A program made the position numbers and the translations under genes. From Flavobacterium sp. NRK1 (GTDB taxonomy: Bacteria; Bacteroidota; Bacteroidia; Flavobacteriales; Flavobacteriaceae), in NCBI RefSeq assembly GCF_024054175.1, contig NZ_JAMXLA010000001.1:1953930-2017929 (forward strand): a DNA stretch of 64,000 nt, given 5' to 3'. The notes beneath the pieces were generated by a model. It saw only the letters and a program-made list of their open reading frames with translations, was not told the origin of the DNA and searched no databases. The number at the start of each line of letters is the position of its first letter. Position 1 is the stretch's first letter. Positions 25,693-34,483 of the stretch are shown one piece after another.

Positions 25693-26655
25693 TTAAAAAC
25701 TTAACTCCACTTCATTTTCCATTTTTTGTAAATAGAAATCTATTTTTTGGTAGGCACGGTTAAAAAATAATTTTCTGTCCCGTGTTCCCGACTGGTTAAG
25801 AGATTTGGAATTTTTTATCTGATGTTTAAAAAAATCTAGTGCATTGGTACAAGTAGGAGCATCATTTGTTATAAAATACCCAAGCATGGTATAAGGCACA
25901 AATAAAGATTGTTTCTCCGGAGCAGAAAGCAATACATTGTTGTTGAGTATTAGTAATTCGTTATAATACAGATTAAAACGTGAGCCTTCCATGCAGCAGC
26001 GGTCTTCGGCAGATTGCAGCACTTTTTTTATATCTTCACACAAAAGCCTGGCACTCGTTAAAGATAATAACCCCGACTGAAAAAAATAATATACTTGTTG
26101 CAGGCTGCTGTTTATGGTAGTATCATTCCATACTTCATTAACTTCTACATTTTCATATACAGCTTTTAACTTTTGGCTATGTTCCTGTAACGATTGGTTT
26201 ATAGTGAATTTCTCAAATGTATCCTGATTTTGTTTCCCTGCCAATAGGTTGAGCCATACATACAGCTTAAATTTGGCGAGTAATGTGCCCCCAATGGTAT
26301 AAAACAGGGGAATGTCTTTTGCTGAATAATACATTTTGGTTTCCGGATAATTCAGAAAATCACTGATATTATCTGCCGAATGCCGAAAATAAGATTCCAT
26401 ATCTGCCATTGACCGTATTTCGGCTGTTTTTTCTACAATAACCTTATTACTGCCTGCAAATAACAAATCCATAGAAATGCTGTAATGCCTGCATAAGGCA
26501 ATGGTTTCTTCTATTGAAAATTTACTTTTTTGTGATACGCGTCTGTGTGCTGCATCATAGCTTATATTAAGTACATCTGCTATGTCTTCTATAAGTGATA
26601 TTGTTTTGTTAAGCTTTTGGCGTATAGCTCTCAGCAAAATATCCTGATTATTCAT
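25693..26655 (-). CDS. Helix-turn-helix regulator divergent to a surface-protein pair
   Basis: A 320-residue cytosolic protein. An N-terminal helix-turn-helix of the BetR/XRE type (about residues 5-62, with LIEDIADVLNISYDAAHRRV as the DNA-reading part) is joined to an alpha-helical C-terminal domain of about 250 residues that I do not recognise. It is divergent from the LA_2272-type gene at 26755. Two copies of one 15-bp sequence lie between them, one starting two bases before this gene's ATG, so it probably represses itself and its neighbour. Confidence 0.75.
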   Translation of the reverse strand: MNNQDILLRAIRQKLNKTISLIEDIADVLNISYDAAHRRVSQKSKFSIEETIALCRHYSISMDLLFAGSNKVIVEKTAEIRSMADMESYFRHSADNISDFLNYPETKMYYSAKDIPLFYTIGGTLLAKFKLYVWLNLLAGKQNQDTFEKFTINQSLQEHSQKLKAVYENVEVNEVWNDTTINSSLQQVYYFFQSGLLSLTSARLLCEDIKKVLQSAEDRCCMEGSRFNLYYNELLILNNNVLLSAPEKQSLFVPYTMLGYFITNDAPTCTNALDFFKHQIKNSKSLNQSGTRDRKLFFNRAYQKIDFYLQKMENEVELSF

Positions 26656-26657
26656 AA

Positions 26658-26677
26658 TTGCGGTTTTCGCAAATATA
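26658..26677 (-). promoter_or_regulatory. Operator copy 1 and -7 element of the HTH regulator
   Basis: TTGCGGTTTTCGCAA (26658-26672) has perfect TTGCG/CGCAA arms. The minus-strand -7 element TATATTTG (26677-26670) overlaps it, giving a leader of only about ten bases before the ATG at 26655. Confidence 0.6.
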
Positions 26678-26709
26678 GAATTTATATTAATTCATTTTCA
26701 CAAATTTAA

Positions 26710-26732
26710 TTGTTGTATTCGCAATAATTTTG
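26710..26732 (+). promoter_or_regulatory. Operator copy 2 and -7 element of the surface-protein operon
   Basis: TTGTTGTATTCGCAA (26710-26724) matches copy 1 at 12 of 15 positions and is directly followed by the plus-strand -7 element TAATTTTG (26725-26732). A bound regulator would occupy the -33/-7 spacer. Confidence 0.6.
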
Positions 26733-26754
26733 ATTTGAATTTAAACCTTACTAT

Positions 26755-27402
26755 ATGAAAAAAATACTCACAATTTTTGTGCTCTCAGCAATTTTTGTTT
26801 GTTTTTCACAACAAAAGGACAGTCTGCATTCGCAAATTTTTAGTCTTACTCCTTTGGCTAAAAATGTAAATAAAGTTAACGGTGTGACATTTGGCATTGG
26901 ACAGTTATTTGATCGTGAAAAGGAAGCTGCTATTAACGGATTAAGTTTGGAAATAAATCCTGTGTTACCATTAGCACTGCTTTTCTTAGATCCTTCTAAA
27001 GTCATAAATAATAAAGTTAAACTGAAACATAATGGTGTTCAGATTGCTGTTGGCGGTTTTTCGGGGGATGTAGCTCATAACGGGCTTAATATTTCAGTAT
27101 ATACTATTACAAACTCTGCTAATGGCTTAGGTATTATCGGTATTTATAATGTGAGTAAAACTTTAAATGGCCTGCATGTGGCTGGCTTAACAAACTCAAC
27201 AGATAATGCCATCGGAATGCTTATTTCACCAATAAATAGTGCTGATATCCTTAAAGGAGTACAAATAGGTGCGTACAACAAATCGTTAAGCGTAATCGGT
27301 ATACAGATAGGTCTGTACAATAGCACTTCACGCATTAAAGGCTTACAAATAGGACTTTGGAATACTAACGGCAAGCGTTCGCTTCCATTTATTAACTGGT
27401 AA
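26755..27402 (+). CDS. LA_2272-type surface repeat protein
   Basis: A 215-residue exported protein with a signal peptide (MKKILTIFVLSAIFVCFS). The mature part is built of short degenerate repeats of the form NGLxIGxxN, for example NGLSLEINP, NGVQIAVGG, NGLNISVYT, KGVQIGAYN, KGLQIGLWN, as in the LA_2272 surface-repeat family; these probably stack as beta-strands. It is first in a two-gene unit with the barrel protein at 27413 and is divergent from an HTH regulator. Function unknown; a surface or envelope location is inferred. Confidence 0.75.
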   Translation: MKKILTIFVLSAIFVCFSQQKDSLHSQIFSLTPLAKNVNKVNGVTFGIGQLFDREKEAAINGLSLEINPVLPLALLFLDPSKVINNKVKLKHNGVQIAVGGFSGDVAHNGLNISVYTITNSANGLGIIGIYNVSKTLNGLHVAGLTNSTDNAIGMLISPINSADILKGVQIGAYNKSLSVIGIQIGLYNSTSRIKGLQIGLWNTNGKRSLPFINW

Positions 27403-27412
27403 AATTTATAAT

Positions 27413-28048
27413 ATGAAAACAATTAAATTTTTGGCTCTGCTATGTTATTGTGTAACGCAGGCACAACAGAATGACAGCAAAATAGAACTTAAAAATGTAA
27501 ATGAGCTTAGGTTTTATGAACGGTTTGTAATAGAGGCCGGAATGCGTGTTCCTTTCGGAAAACTCGCTGATAAAATGGGAACTTCGCCTGAAGCCGGGCT
27601 ATGGTTTCGTTCACGATTAAGGAATGATGATATGCTTGATGTAGGGGGTACAGTGTGTATTCCTACCGATACAAACGAATTTGATTATAAAAGTCATGGA
27701 CAAACCTATAAGGTTAGCCCGTCAGGAGTATCGGGCATGGGAGGGGTAAGATTTTGTAAAGTATATAAACTTGAAAGTTTTAAATATAAAAAGAGTGTAG
27801 AATGGATATCTGGATTTGGTTATGCCTATTTTATGTATCGGGACAGCTACGCTGTCAACACTCCATCAGAAAACACCAGTCATAAGGCATTAAGTACTTT
27901 TTACATTGGGCAGGGTTTACGGCTTAATATTGATAATGTAGGTTTTCAGATAAATTACCATTATACTCCGTATGGGCAGTTTAGCAGCCATGTTCCTTCA
28001 GATTTTGGTGCACATAGTTTAAGCCTTGGTATTGTTTACAGACAGTAA
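27413..28048 (+). CDS. Small outer-membrane beta-barrel protein
   Basis: A 211-residue exported protein with signal peptide (MKTIKFLALLCYCVTQAQ) and alternating hydrophobic and polar beta-strands (FVIEAGMRVPFGKL, EWISGFGYAYFMYRD, FYIGQGLRLNIDNVGFQINY) ending in SLSLGIVYRQ, as expected for an 8-stranded barrel. It follows the LA_2272-type gene by ten bases and shares its promoter. Function unknown. Confidence 0.7.
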   Translation: MKTIKFLALLCYCVTQAQQNDSKIELKNVNELRFYERFVIEAGMRVPFGKLADKMGTSPEAGLWFRSRLRNDDMLDVGGTVCIPTDTNEFDYKSHGQTYKVSPSGVSGMGGVRFCKVYKLESFKYKKSVEWISGFGYAYFMYRDSYAVNTPSENTSHKALSTFYIGQGLRLNIDNVGFQINYHYTPYGQFSSHVPSDFGAHSLSLGIVYRQ

Positions 28049-28102
28049 TTTTATTTTATATAATAATTCTGCCGGATTGAAAATGAATACGTACTTAAAA
28101 GA

Positions 28103-28136
28103 AAAAACCCTGCTACTTTTCAGTAACAGGGTTTTT
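28103..28136. terminator. Bidirectional terminator
   Basis: AAAAACCCTG (28103-28112) pairs with CAGGGTTTTT (28127-28136), serving the converging surface-protein operon (plus) and pnp (minus). Confidence 0.88.
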
Positions 28137-28159
28137 CAGAATTAACCTTGTAAGAGTAA

Positions 28160-30463
28160 TTAAGATTCTTGAGGCGTATCGCCTTTATTTTCGTCTTTCG
28201 GAGCATCATTTCTACGCTCTTCTCTAGGCCCACGGTCGCGAGAGTTTCTGTCATCTCTTGAGTTACCGCGGTTGTTGTCCCTTCCGCCGCCTCTGTTGTT
28301 ATCGCGGGGACCGCGATCTTCACGCTGAGGAGCGTTCTCATCTCTTGGAGGGCGGGGTAGAAGTGCTTTTCTCGAAACTTTTTCTTTTCTTGTTTTAGGA
28401 TCGATACCTAGATATTTAACATCGAATACGTCACCCATGTTTACAACATCGGTTACATTTTCAGTACGTTCCCATGCAAGTTCAGATACGTGAAGCAGAA
28501 CTTCATTACCCGGAGCATCCATATATTCTACTACTGCACCAAAGTCAAGCATTTTTATAACTTTTACGCTATATGTTTCGCCAACTTGTGGTTTAAATAT
28601 AATAGAGTCGATTTTTTTCAGTACCATATCAATACCTTCAGGGCTTGTACCAAGAATTTCAACTTCTCCCTGCTCATCAACTTCATTAATAACAATTGTA
28701 GTTCCTGAAGCTTTTTGAAGTTCCTGTATAACTTTTCCACCAGGGCCTATAAGGGCTCCGATAAATGCACCCGGAATAGTAACTTTAATGATCTTAGGAG
28801 CATGACGCTTAACTTCTGTTCTTGGAGTTTCAATAACTTCTGTAAGTTTTCCAAGAATATGAAGACGCCCTTCACGGGCCTGCTCAAGCGCTTTCTCCAT
28901 GATCTCGTATTTAAGGCCTTCAATCTTGATATCCATCTGGCATGCAGTAATACCATCTGCAGTACCCGTTACTTTAAAGTCCATATCTCCTAAGTGATCT
29001 TCATCACCAAGAATGTCTGAAAGTACAGCCCAACGGCCTGTAGCATCATCAGATATAAGACCCATTGCAATACCGGACACCGGTTTTGTCATCTGGATAC
29101 CTGCATCCATTAGTGCAAGCGTACCTGCACATACGGTAGCCATAGAAGATGAACCGTTAGATTCAAGTACTTCAGATACAACACGTACAGTGTAAGGAAC
29201 ATCTGCAGGAATCATATTTTTAAGTGCGCGTTGTGCAAGGTTACCGTGGCCTACTTCTCTTCTTGAAGTACCTCTTAAAGGCTTAGCTTCACCTGTAGAG
29301 AACGGAGGGAAATTGTAGTGAAGGTAAAATTTTTCTTCACCCTGGTCTGTAGGAAGGTCAATTACATTAGCTTCACGAGATGTACCAAGCGTTACAGTAG
29401 CAAGCGCCTGAGTTTCACCCCTTGTAAATAAAGCAGAGCCATGTGTAGAAGGAAGATAGTCAACTTCACACCAAATAGGGCGTATTTCGTTTGTTTTTCT
29501 TCCGTCAAGGCGTGTACCTTTTTCAAGGATCACATTTCTTACAGCTTCTTTGTTTGTTTTATAAAGATATTTACTGATCAGGTCACCGTTTTCAAGCAGT
29601 TCTTCTTCAGTAAATAAGGCTTTAACCTCTTCTTTAACTTCAGCAAATTTTTCTGAACGCTCATGCTTTGCAGAACCTTCACTTGCAATTGCATAATATT
29701 TGTCATAAGAAAGCTCACGTACTTTTGCAAGTATTGTATCGTCGTTACGCTCTTCTTCATACGTTCTCATTTCTTTGCCTATTGCTGCCTTAAGTTTTTC
29801 CTGAGCGGCAATCTGAAGTTTAATGGCTTCATGAGCAAATTTAATTGCTTCAACCATTTCTTTTTCAGATATCTCTTTCATCTCACCTTCAACCATGGCT
29901 ATAGAGTCCATAGAAGCACCAATCATCATGTCGATATCTGATTCTGCAAGTTGTGCTTTGCTTGGGTTAATTACAAGCTGTCCGTTAACACGGGCAACAC
30001 GTACTTCAGAGATAAGAGTAGAGAAAGGAGCATCAGATACTGCAAGTGCAGCAGATGCTGCAAGGCCTGCAAGTGAATCAGGCATTACGTTCTCATCATG
30101 AGACATTAACTGTATCATTACCTGCGTTTCTGCATGGTAATCATCAGGGAAAAGCGGACGTAAAACACGGTCTACAAGACGCATTGTTAATACTTCGCTG
30201 TCGCTTGGCCTGGCCTCGCGTTTAAAAAAACCGCCCGGAAAACGTCCGGCAGCCGCAAATTTCTCACGGTAGTCTACGGTTAAGGGTAAAAAGTCAATAC
30301 CCGGGGCAGCTGTTCTTGCAGACACTACTGTGGCAAGAAGCATGGCATCGCCCATTCTTACTACAACAGATCCGTCGGCCTGTTTAGCAAGTTTTCCTGT
30401 TTCGATCGAGATGCTTCGTCCATCTCCCAGATCGATGATTTCTTTTGTTACGTTAGGAATCAT
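28160..30463 (-). CDS. pnp: Polyribonucleotide nucleotidyltransferase (PNPase)
   Basis: A 767-residue phosphorolytic 3'-5' exoribonuclease: first RNase PH-like core (about 10-140), helical linker, second catalytic RNase PH core (about 310-545, with [20 protein letters not shown] and the [19 protein letters not shown] phosphate/metal site), KH domain (about 555-615, [15 protein letters not shown]) and S1 domain (about 625-695). A 70-residue disordered tail rich in Arg, Gly, Asp and Asn follows, longer than in enterobacterial PNPase and probably RNA-binding. It lies downstream of rpsO, the classic rpsO-pnp order. Confidence 0.97.
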   Translation of the reverse strand: MIPNVTKEIIDLGDGRSISIETGKLAKQADGSVVVRMGDAMLLATVVSARTAAPGIDFLPLTVDYREKFAAAGRFPGGFFKREARPSDSEVLTMRLVDRVLRPLFPDDYHAETQVMIQLMSHDENVMPDSLAGLAASAALAVSDAPFSTLISEVRVARVNGQLVINPSKAQLAESDIDMMIGASMDSIAMVEGEMKEISEKEMVEAIKFAHEAIKLQIAAQEKLKAAIGKEMRTYEEERNDDTILAKVRELSYDKYYAIASEGSAKHERSEKFAEVKEEVKALFTEEELLENGDLISKYLYKTNKEAVRNVILEKGTRLDGRKTNEIRPIWCEVDYLPSTHGSALFTRGETQALATVTLGTSREANVIDLPTDQGEEKFYLHYNFPPFSTGEAKPLRGTSRREVGHGNLAQRALKNMIPADVPYTVRVVSEVLESNGSSSMATVCAGTLALMDAGIQMTKPVSGIAMGLISDDATGRWAVLSDILGDEDHLGDMDFKVTGTADGITACQMDIKIEGLKYEIMEKALEQAREGRLHILGKLTEVIETPRTEVKRHAPKIIKVTIPGAFIGALIGPGGKVIQELQKASGTTIVINEVDEQGEVEILGTSPEGIDMVLKKIDSIIFKPQVGETYSVKVIKMLDFGAVVEYMDAPGNEVLLHVSELAWERTENVTDVVNMGDVFDVKYLGIDPKTRKEKVSRKALLPRPPRDENAPQREDRGPRDNNRGGGRDNNRGNSRDDRNSRDRGPREERRNDAPKDENKGDTPQES

Positions 30464-30565
30464 AAATTAATTCTTTTGATTAAACAATGGGTTGTTTAGT
30501 GTGTTGTTGTTGTGTAGTTGTATAGTACCCAATGAAAAACCAAAACTTTTTCTGCATTATGTAAA

Positions 30566-30593
30566 AATAAAAAGAGGCGCGCGGGCACCTCTT
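30566..30593 (-). terminator. Terminator between rpsO and pnp
   Basis: AAGAGG and CCTCTT arms with a GC-rich loop and TTTTTATTTTT on the minus strand, about ten bases after the rpsO stop; partial read-through to pnp is possible. Confidence 0.75.
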
Positions 30594-30603
30594 CTCATTT
30601 CGA

Positions 30604-30873
30604 TTATTTTCTGATGTTTAATTCTTTGATAATCTCACGGTATCTGTTAATCTCTTTTTTCTTAAGGTAATCAAGAAGACTTCTTCTTTTACCTACCAGC
30701 TTTACAAGAGAACGCTCAGTATTATAATCGTGACGATTTTTTTTAAGGTGCTCTGTTAAGTGGTTAATTCTGAAAGTGAATAACGCGATTTGTCCTTCAG
30801 CTGAACCGGTGTTAGTTTCAGCTTTACCGTGTTTTGCGAAAATTTCCGCTTTAACTTCTTTAGTTAAGTACAT
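30604..30873 (-). CDS. rpsO: 30S ribosomal protein S15
   Basis: An 89-residue primary 16S rRNA-binding protein of the small subunit, standard length. Conserved motifs are TNTGSAEGQIALFTFRINHL, the HKKxxx-like LKKNRHDYNTERSLVKLVGK and RRSLLDYLKKKEINRYREII. It has a consensus promoter and a short 5' leader that begins with a hairpin. Confidence 0.97.
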   Translation of the reverse strand: MYLTKEVKAEIFAKHGKAETNTGSAEGQIALFTFRINHLTEHLKKNRHDYNTERSLVKLVGKRRSLLDYLKKKEINRYREIIKELNIRK

Positions 30874-30903
30874 GCCAATATTATTTAAATGATTATTATG
30901 TAT

Positions 30904-30955
30904 GTCAGGCTAATCCTGACGGGTGCAAAGGTAATCAATATTTTTTTACTTGCAA
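30904..30955 (-). promoter_or_regulatory. rpsO promoter and 5' leader hairpin
   Basis: On the minus strand TTG (30955-30953), 19 bases, TACCTTTG (30933-30926) is a full consensus promoter. The predicted start lies near 30920, so the transcript would begin with the hairpin GTCAGG-ATTAG-CCTGAC (30920-30904). S15 represses its own mRNA in many bacteria, and this structure is a candidate site. Confidence 0.7.
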
Positions 30956-30986
30956 CTAATTATCATAGAAGATACAACCTGTAAAT

Positions 30987-33245
30987 TTAAGGCATTTTAA
31001 ACGATGGCGGAATGGCTTTCTCATCTGTTGCCCAGCTTTTATTTGGCTGTTTACCCATTACAAACTCCAGAGTGCCGCCTTTCATAAGGTCTTCATGACT
31101 AAACCATGATTTGTTCCACTGTACGCCGTTAAGCTTTGCCGACTGTATATATTTATTTTCAGGCGCGTAATTTTTACAAATTATTTCAAAAGTTTTTCCA
31201 TTTCCCAGCGTAATAGATGCCTTGCTAAAAAACGGACTTCCTATTACATACATTGGCAAACCGGGTGTTATTGGATAAAAGCCTAAATGTGAAAAAACAA
31301 CAAAAGATGTAAGTCCGCCACCATCTTCATCGCCGGGTATACCCATAAGGTCATTCCTGAACCATTGTTTAATAAGGTTACGAACCCTTTTTTGAGTTCT
31401 CCACGGCTGTCCGGCGTAATTATAAAGATAAGGAATGTGCATACTAGGTTCATTACCCATAGAAAACTGGCCCACATTACCCGTATGGTCGCCAAACTGA
31501 TGGTAAAAATCGGGGCGGCCTTTCCCTAACGGAGTATTATACATATCTTCAAGGCCATCAACAAAGTCTTGTTTTCCACCTATCAATTGTACCAGATCAT
31601 TTACATTGTGAATAACATCCCAACGGTATACGTAACCATTGTTCTCATCATAGGCTTCTCTCGCGCCAATACCACTTGAGTAGCGGTAGTCAAAAGGTTC
31701 TATAAATTTACCTTCTGCATCTTTTGGATGGAAAAATTTTGTATCAGGATTAAATACTTTACGGTAGTTAAGACTTCGGTCTAAAAAATATTTTTCATCA
31801 TTTTTCTTACCCAGGTAACCTGCAATTTTGCCAAGGCACCATTCATCATATACTGTTCCAAGGGTAACGGCTACGGGCTGGCGTTTTTCCCATGAATGAA
31901 CTTCCGGTACGGGATCGGGAGCACCTGCCGGCAGTGCCGGAAAGTAACCTTCTTTTTTATAAAACTCATCCAGCACTCCCGCTTTTTTGCCGGACCAGGG
32001 AGCCAGTGTTTTTTCAGTAATACCGGCTTTGCAATAGGTATAAGCTTTTTCTAAATCAAAGTTTCGTAGACCTTTGGCGTAAGCATCGGCAACAATGGCA
32101 ACACCATGGTTAGAGTTCATGCGTCGGCTGTCTCCTGTAACTTCAGGAAAGGTTGGCATCCAGTGATTGTCCATTTGTTCTGCCATGCGCAGATATGAAT
32201 TTATCATGTCGCTTTCCTTTTTTGGTTCTATAATTATTCGTAGCGGATGCGTTGCACGAAAAGTATCCCATATCCAGTCATCGGTATAAAACGGAGTGCC
32301 TTCATCATCATGAATTTTATCATCAAAGGCGCTGTAATACCTTCCGTCTTCCGAAATACATATCATTCGTTCATAAGTTCGGTATAATGAGGTATAGAAG
32401 ACGATTTTGTCGGTGTCGCTTGTTCCTTCTACTTTTATTTTGCCCAGGGTTTCATTCCAGACCTGTCTGCCTTTATTGGCAACAGCATCTACATCATAAG
32501 TTGTAATTTCCCTTTTCAGATTTGCTTTTGCCTGATCGATACTTATAAATGAAATTCCATATCGCACTTTTACCTGTTTAGTACCTGCTGCATATTTAAG
32601 TGCCGCAGCGGCATTTTTACCCTCTGCAGATGCTGTAGAAACATTTATTTTTCCCTCGGTCAAAATTCCTGTGGTTACCGGATTGACATCGGTTTCCATA
32701 TAAACATATACTCTTGTATTATTGTCAAGATTTTGATACCCGCTAACGGTATTGCCATTTACCTCAATCTGCCCATTGCGGGAGTTTATAATTAAATAAG
32801 GATTGTCGGGTTTTGAAAAATCAATACTATAAATAGCCGACTGATGTGAAGGGGCATATTTTACGGTAATACCATAATCGTCAAGGTCTGACTGATAGTA
32901 GTATGGTTTTATAATTTCATTATCATAACCATAGCTAATAACCGGCTTTAAAGATGCTTCATTTCCCTGAAACGGACTAATATTAAATGCTGATGAACCA
33001 CGGTGGCTGGTAACAACAACAGGAAGTCCATAAATTTCATTTCCGGTAAAGTTTTCCCTTTCAGGATATACCCGCAACATACTATTAGGTAAATGTATGG
33101 TGGGATAGGTAGGCACAAGCATGTGGCTGATGTTACCTATGTAAGGGTTTACATAATCAACAGGTGTTTTATCCTGTTGCTGCTGTGCAGATGCAAATTG
33201 GGGAGAACTAAGTAAAATGCCAAAAAGTATAACCAGTTGCTTCAT
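30987..33245 (-). CDS. GH92-family alpha-mannosidase
   Basis: A 752-residue secreted enzyme with signal peptide (MKQLVILFGILLSSPQFASAQ). GH92 enzymes are calcium-dependent inverting exo-alpha-mannosidases acting on N-glycans and yeast mannan. The N-terminal beta-sandwich begins DYVNPYIGN, and the (alpha/alpha)6 barrel shows FYTSLYRTYERM, DWIWDTFRATHPL and GIPGDEDGGG (about residue 635), followed by SHLGFYPITPG. The usual GNEDCGQMSAWYVFS motif is changed to GDEDGGGLTSFVVFS, so linkage specificity may differ. It is monocistronic and not in a polysaccharide utilisation locus; no SusC/D pair or T9SS sorting domain is present. Confidence 0.9.
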   Translation of the reverse strand: MKQLVILFGILLSSPQFASAQQQQDKTPVDYVNPYIGNISHMLVPTYPTIHLPNSMLRVYPERENFTGNEIYGLPVVVTSHRGSSAFNISPFQGNEASLKPVISYGYDNEIIKPYYYQSDLDDYGITVKYAPSHQSAIYSIDFSKPDNPYLIINSRNGQIEVNGNTVSGYQNLDNNTRVYVYMETDVNPVTTGILTEGKINVSTASAEGKNAAAALKYAAGTKQVKVRYGISFISIDQAKANLKREITTYDVDAVANKGRQVWNETLGKIKVEGTSDTDKIVFYTSLYRTYERMICISEDGRYYSAFDDKIHDDEGTPFYTDDWIWDTFRATHPLRIIIEPKKESDMINSYLRMAEQMDNHWMPTFPEVTGDSRRMNSNHGVAIVADAYAKGLRNFDLEKAYTYCKAGITEKTLAPWSGKKAGVLDEFYKKEGYFPALPAGAPDPVPEVHSWEKRQPVAVTLGTVYDEWCLGKIAGYLGKKNDEKYFLDRSLNYRKVFNPDTKFFHPKDAEGKFIEPFDYRYSSGIGAREAYDENNGYVYRWDVIHNVNDLVQLIGGKQDFVDGLEDMYNTPLGKGRPDFYHQFGDHTGNVGQFSMGNEPSMHIPYLYNYAGQPWRTQKRVRNLIKQWFRNDLMGIPGDEDGGGLTSFVVFSHLGFYPITPGLPMYVIGSPFFSKASITLGNGKTFEIICKNYAPENKYIQSAKLNGVQWNKSWFSHEDLMKGGTLEFVMGKQPNKSWATDEKAIPPSFKMP

Positions 33246-33324
33246 TAATTAAATAATTGGTTTGTTAAACTAAGCAAACATACTAAACCGTTTTAGCAGA
33301 AAGAAATTTAAGTATCAAAAAATT

Positions 33325-33363
33325 AATTAAATAAAATGCCCGAATCAAAATTCTGTTCGGGCA
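33325..33363 (-). terminator. Terminator of the fRMsr gene
   Basis: TGCCCGAA (33337-33344) pairs with TTCGGGCA (33356-33363), followed on the minus strand by TTTTATTTAATTAATTTTTT. Confidence 0.82.
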
Positions 33364-33390
33364 CTTGTGTATTTTTCAAAGTTTACGGTT

Positions 33391-33846
33391 TTAAAAAAGT
33401 TTAGCTACTTCCTGATTAACAAATTCAAGAAAACGCTCATCTCTTTCGGTAAATGCATCCAGTACATTAGAATCTATATCTATCTGTCCAATATTTTTGC
33501 CATCTACAAATAGTGGTATTACTACTTCAGATTTTACAGTTATGCTGCAGGCAATATAATTGTCCTGTGCGGTTACATCGGGCACTACAAAATTCTGGTT
33601 AGATACTGCTACCTGTCCGCAAATACCTTTTCCGAATGGAATAACAGTATGGTCTGTAGCTTCTCCTGCATAAGGGCCTAATAATAGTTCTTCTTTTTCC
33701 CCGTTTCTAAAATAAAAGCCTACCCAGTCATAGTAATCAACATTGTCGCGAAGCAGATGGCAAACCTGTAACAGTTTTTCTTCTCTTAATGTATTATCGT
33801 GGTGAAGTATATCGGTAACTTTAGGTTTTAATTCTTCAAATGTCAT
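33391..33846 (-). CDS. Free methionine-R-sulfoxide reductase (GAF domain, fRMsr/YebR-like)
   Basis: A 151-residue single GAF-domain enzyme that reduces free methionine-R-sulfoxide, repairing oxidised methionine in the cytosol. The YebR-type signature is clear: WVGFYF, GPYAGEATDHTVIPFGKGIC, DNYIACSITVKSEVVIPL and IGQIDIDSNVLDAFTERDE. The redox cysteines correspond to Cys76 and Cys100. It is a single gene with its own terminator. Confidence 0.88.
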   Translation of the reverse strand: MTFEELKPKVTDILHHDNTLREEKLLQVCHLLRDNVDYYDWVGFYFRNGEKEELLLGPYAGEATDHTVIPFGKGICGQVAVSNQNFVVPDVTAQDNYIACSITVKSEVVIPLFVDGKNIGQIDIDSNVLDAFTERDERFLEFVNQEVAKLF

Positions 33847-33952
33847 TGTAAATATATTTTATACAAAATTACAACAAACGCAGGGTCATTTATGTTTTTA
33901 AAAGGTAAAAACTATAAAATTCCCACATTTTATTTTTTTGAAGGCATAACTT

Positions 33953-33984
33953 TTGTACGAGTTAATATAAAATCAATACTTTTG
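33953..33984 (+). promoter_or_regulatory. Promoter of the metal cassette
   Basis: TACTTTTG (33977-33984) fits the -7 consensus, with TTG at 33953-33955, 21 bases upstream and slightly longer than ideal; the ATG follows eight bases after the -7 element. Confidence 0.5.
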
Positions 33985-33991
33985 TGGTGAT

Positions 33992-34417
33992 ATGAAGATT
34001 TATAAGCACATAAGCATACTATTAACATTCCTGATATTGGCATCCAATATGGGGTTTGCGCTTAATGTGCATTATTGTCATAATGAAGTATCTTCAGTTT
34101 CTTTTGCTTACAGGATAGATAAACCTTGTAACATTACAGATAAAAAAGAAACAAAATCGTGTTGTGCGGCGGCTGCAGAGAGTCATAAGAAATGCTGCAA
34201 AAACAATCTTGTAAAACTTCAGGATGATGATCATAACAATATAATTGTTAAATCGTTGCAACTAAATCTTAGTGCCTTTTGTGCTATAGAGGAATGGAGG
34301 CCTGCATTATTTAATACGGGCACATTGGTTTCAACTGATTCGATTCCATCTTTTTATTGCGAAGCTCACGCACCGCCACTCTTTAAATTATATTGTCAAT
34401 ACATTTTTTACGCCTGA
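33992..34417 (+). CDS. HYC_CC_PP family exported metal-associated protein
   Basis: A 141-residue exported protein of the small Bacteroidota HYC_CC_PP family, named for its invariant residues, all present: His27-Tyr28-Cys29, Cys57-Cys58 with a second pair Cys68-Cys69, and Pro128-Pro129. A signal peptide precedes HYC. The cysteine pairs and histidines suggest soft-metal (probably copper) binding. Family members habitually sit next to TonB receptors of the type found 67 bases downstream, so both probably serve the same uptake or sensing path. Confidence 0.82.
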   Translation: MKIYKHISILLTFLILASNMGFALNVHYCHNEVSSVSFAYRIDKPCNITDKKETKSCCAAAAESHKKCCKNNLVKLQDDDHNNIIVKSLQLNLSAFCAIEEWRPALFNTGTLVSTDSIPSFYCEAHAPPLFKLYCQYIFYA

Positions 34418-34483
34418 GTTATAACTTATTCTTAATTGTTTCCCTATGGGAATAATGTAATTATTAATACTATAACTTTTTTT

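Noticed and set aside
28200..28330. Repeated GC-rich units near the end of pnp, resembling a tandem or CRISPR-like repeat
   Set aside because: They are codons of the Arg/Gly/Asp tail; spacing is irregular and there are no spacers.
16600..33245. GH30 and GH92 enzymes as a polysaccharide utilisation locus
   Set aside because: They are about 13 kb apart, in separate transcription units, and no SusC/SusD pair is present.
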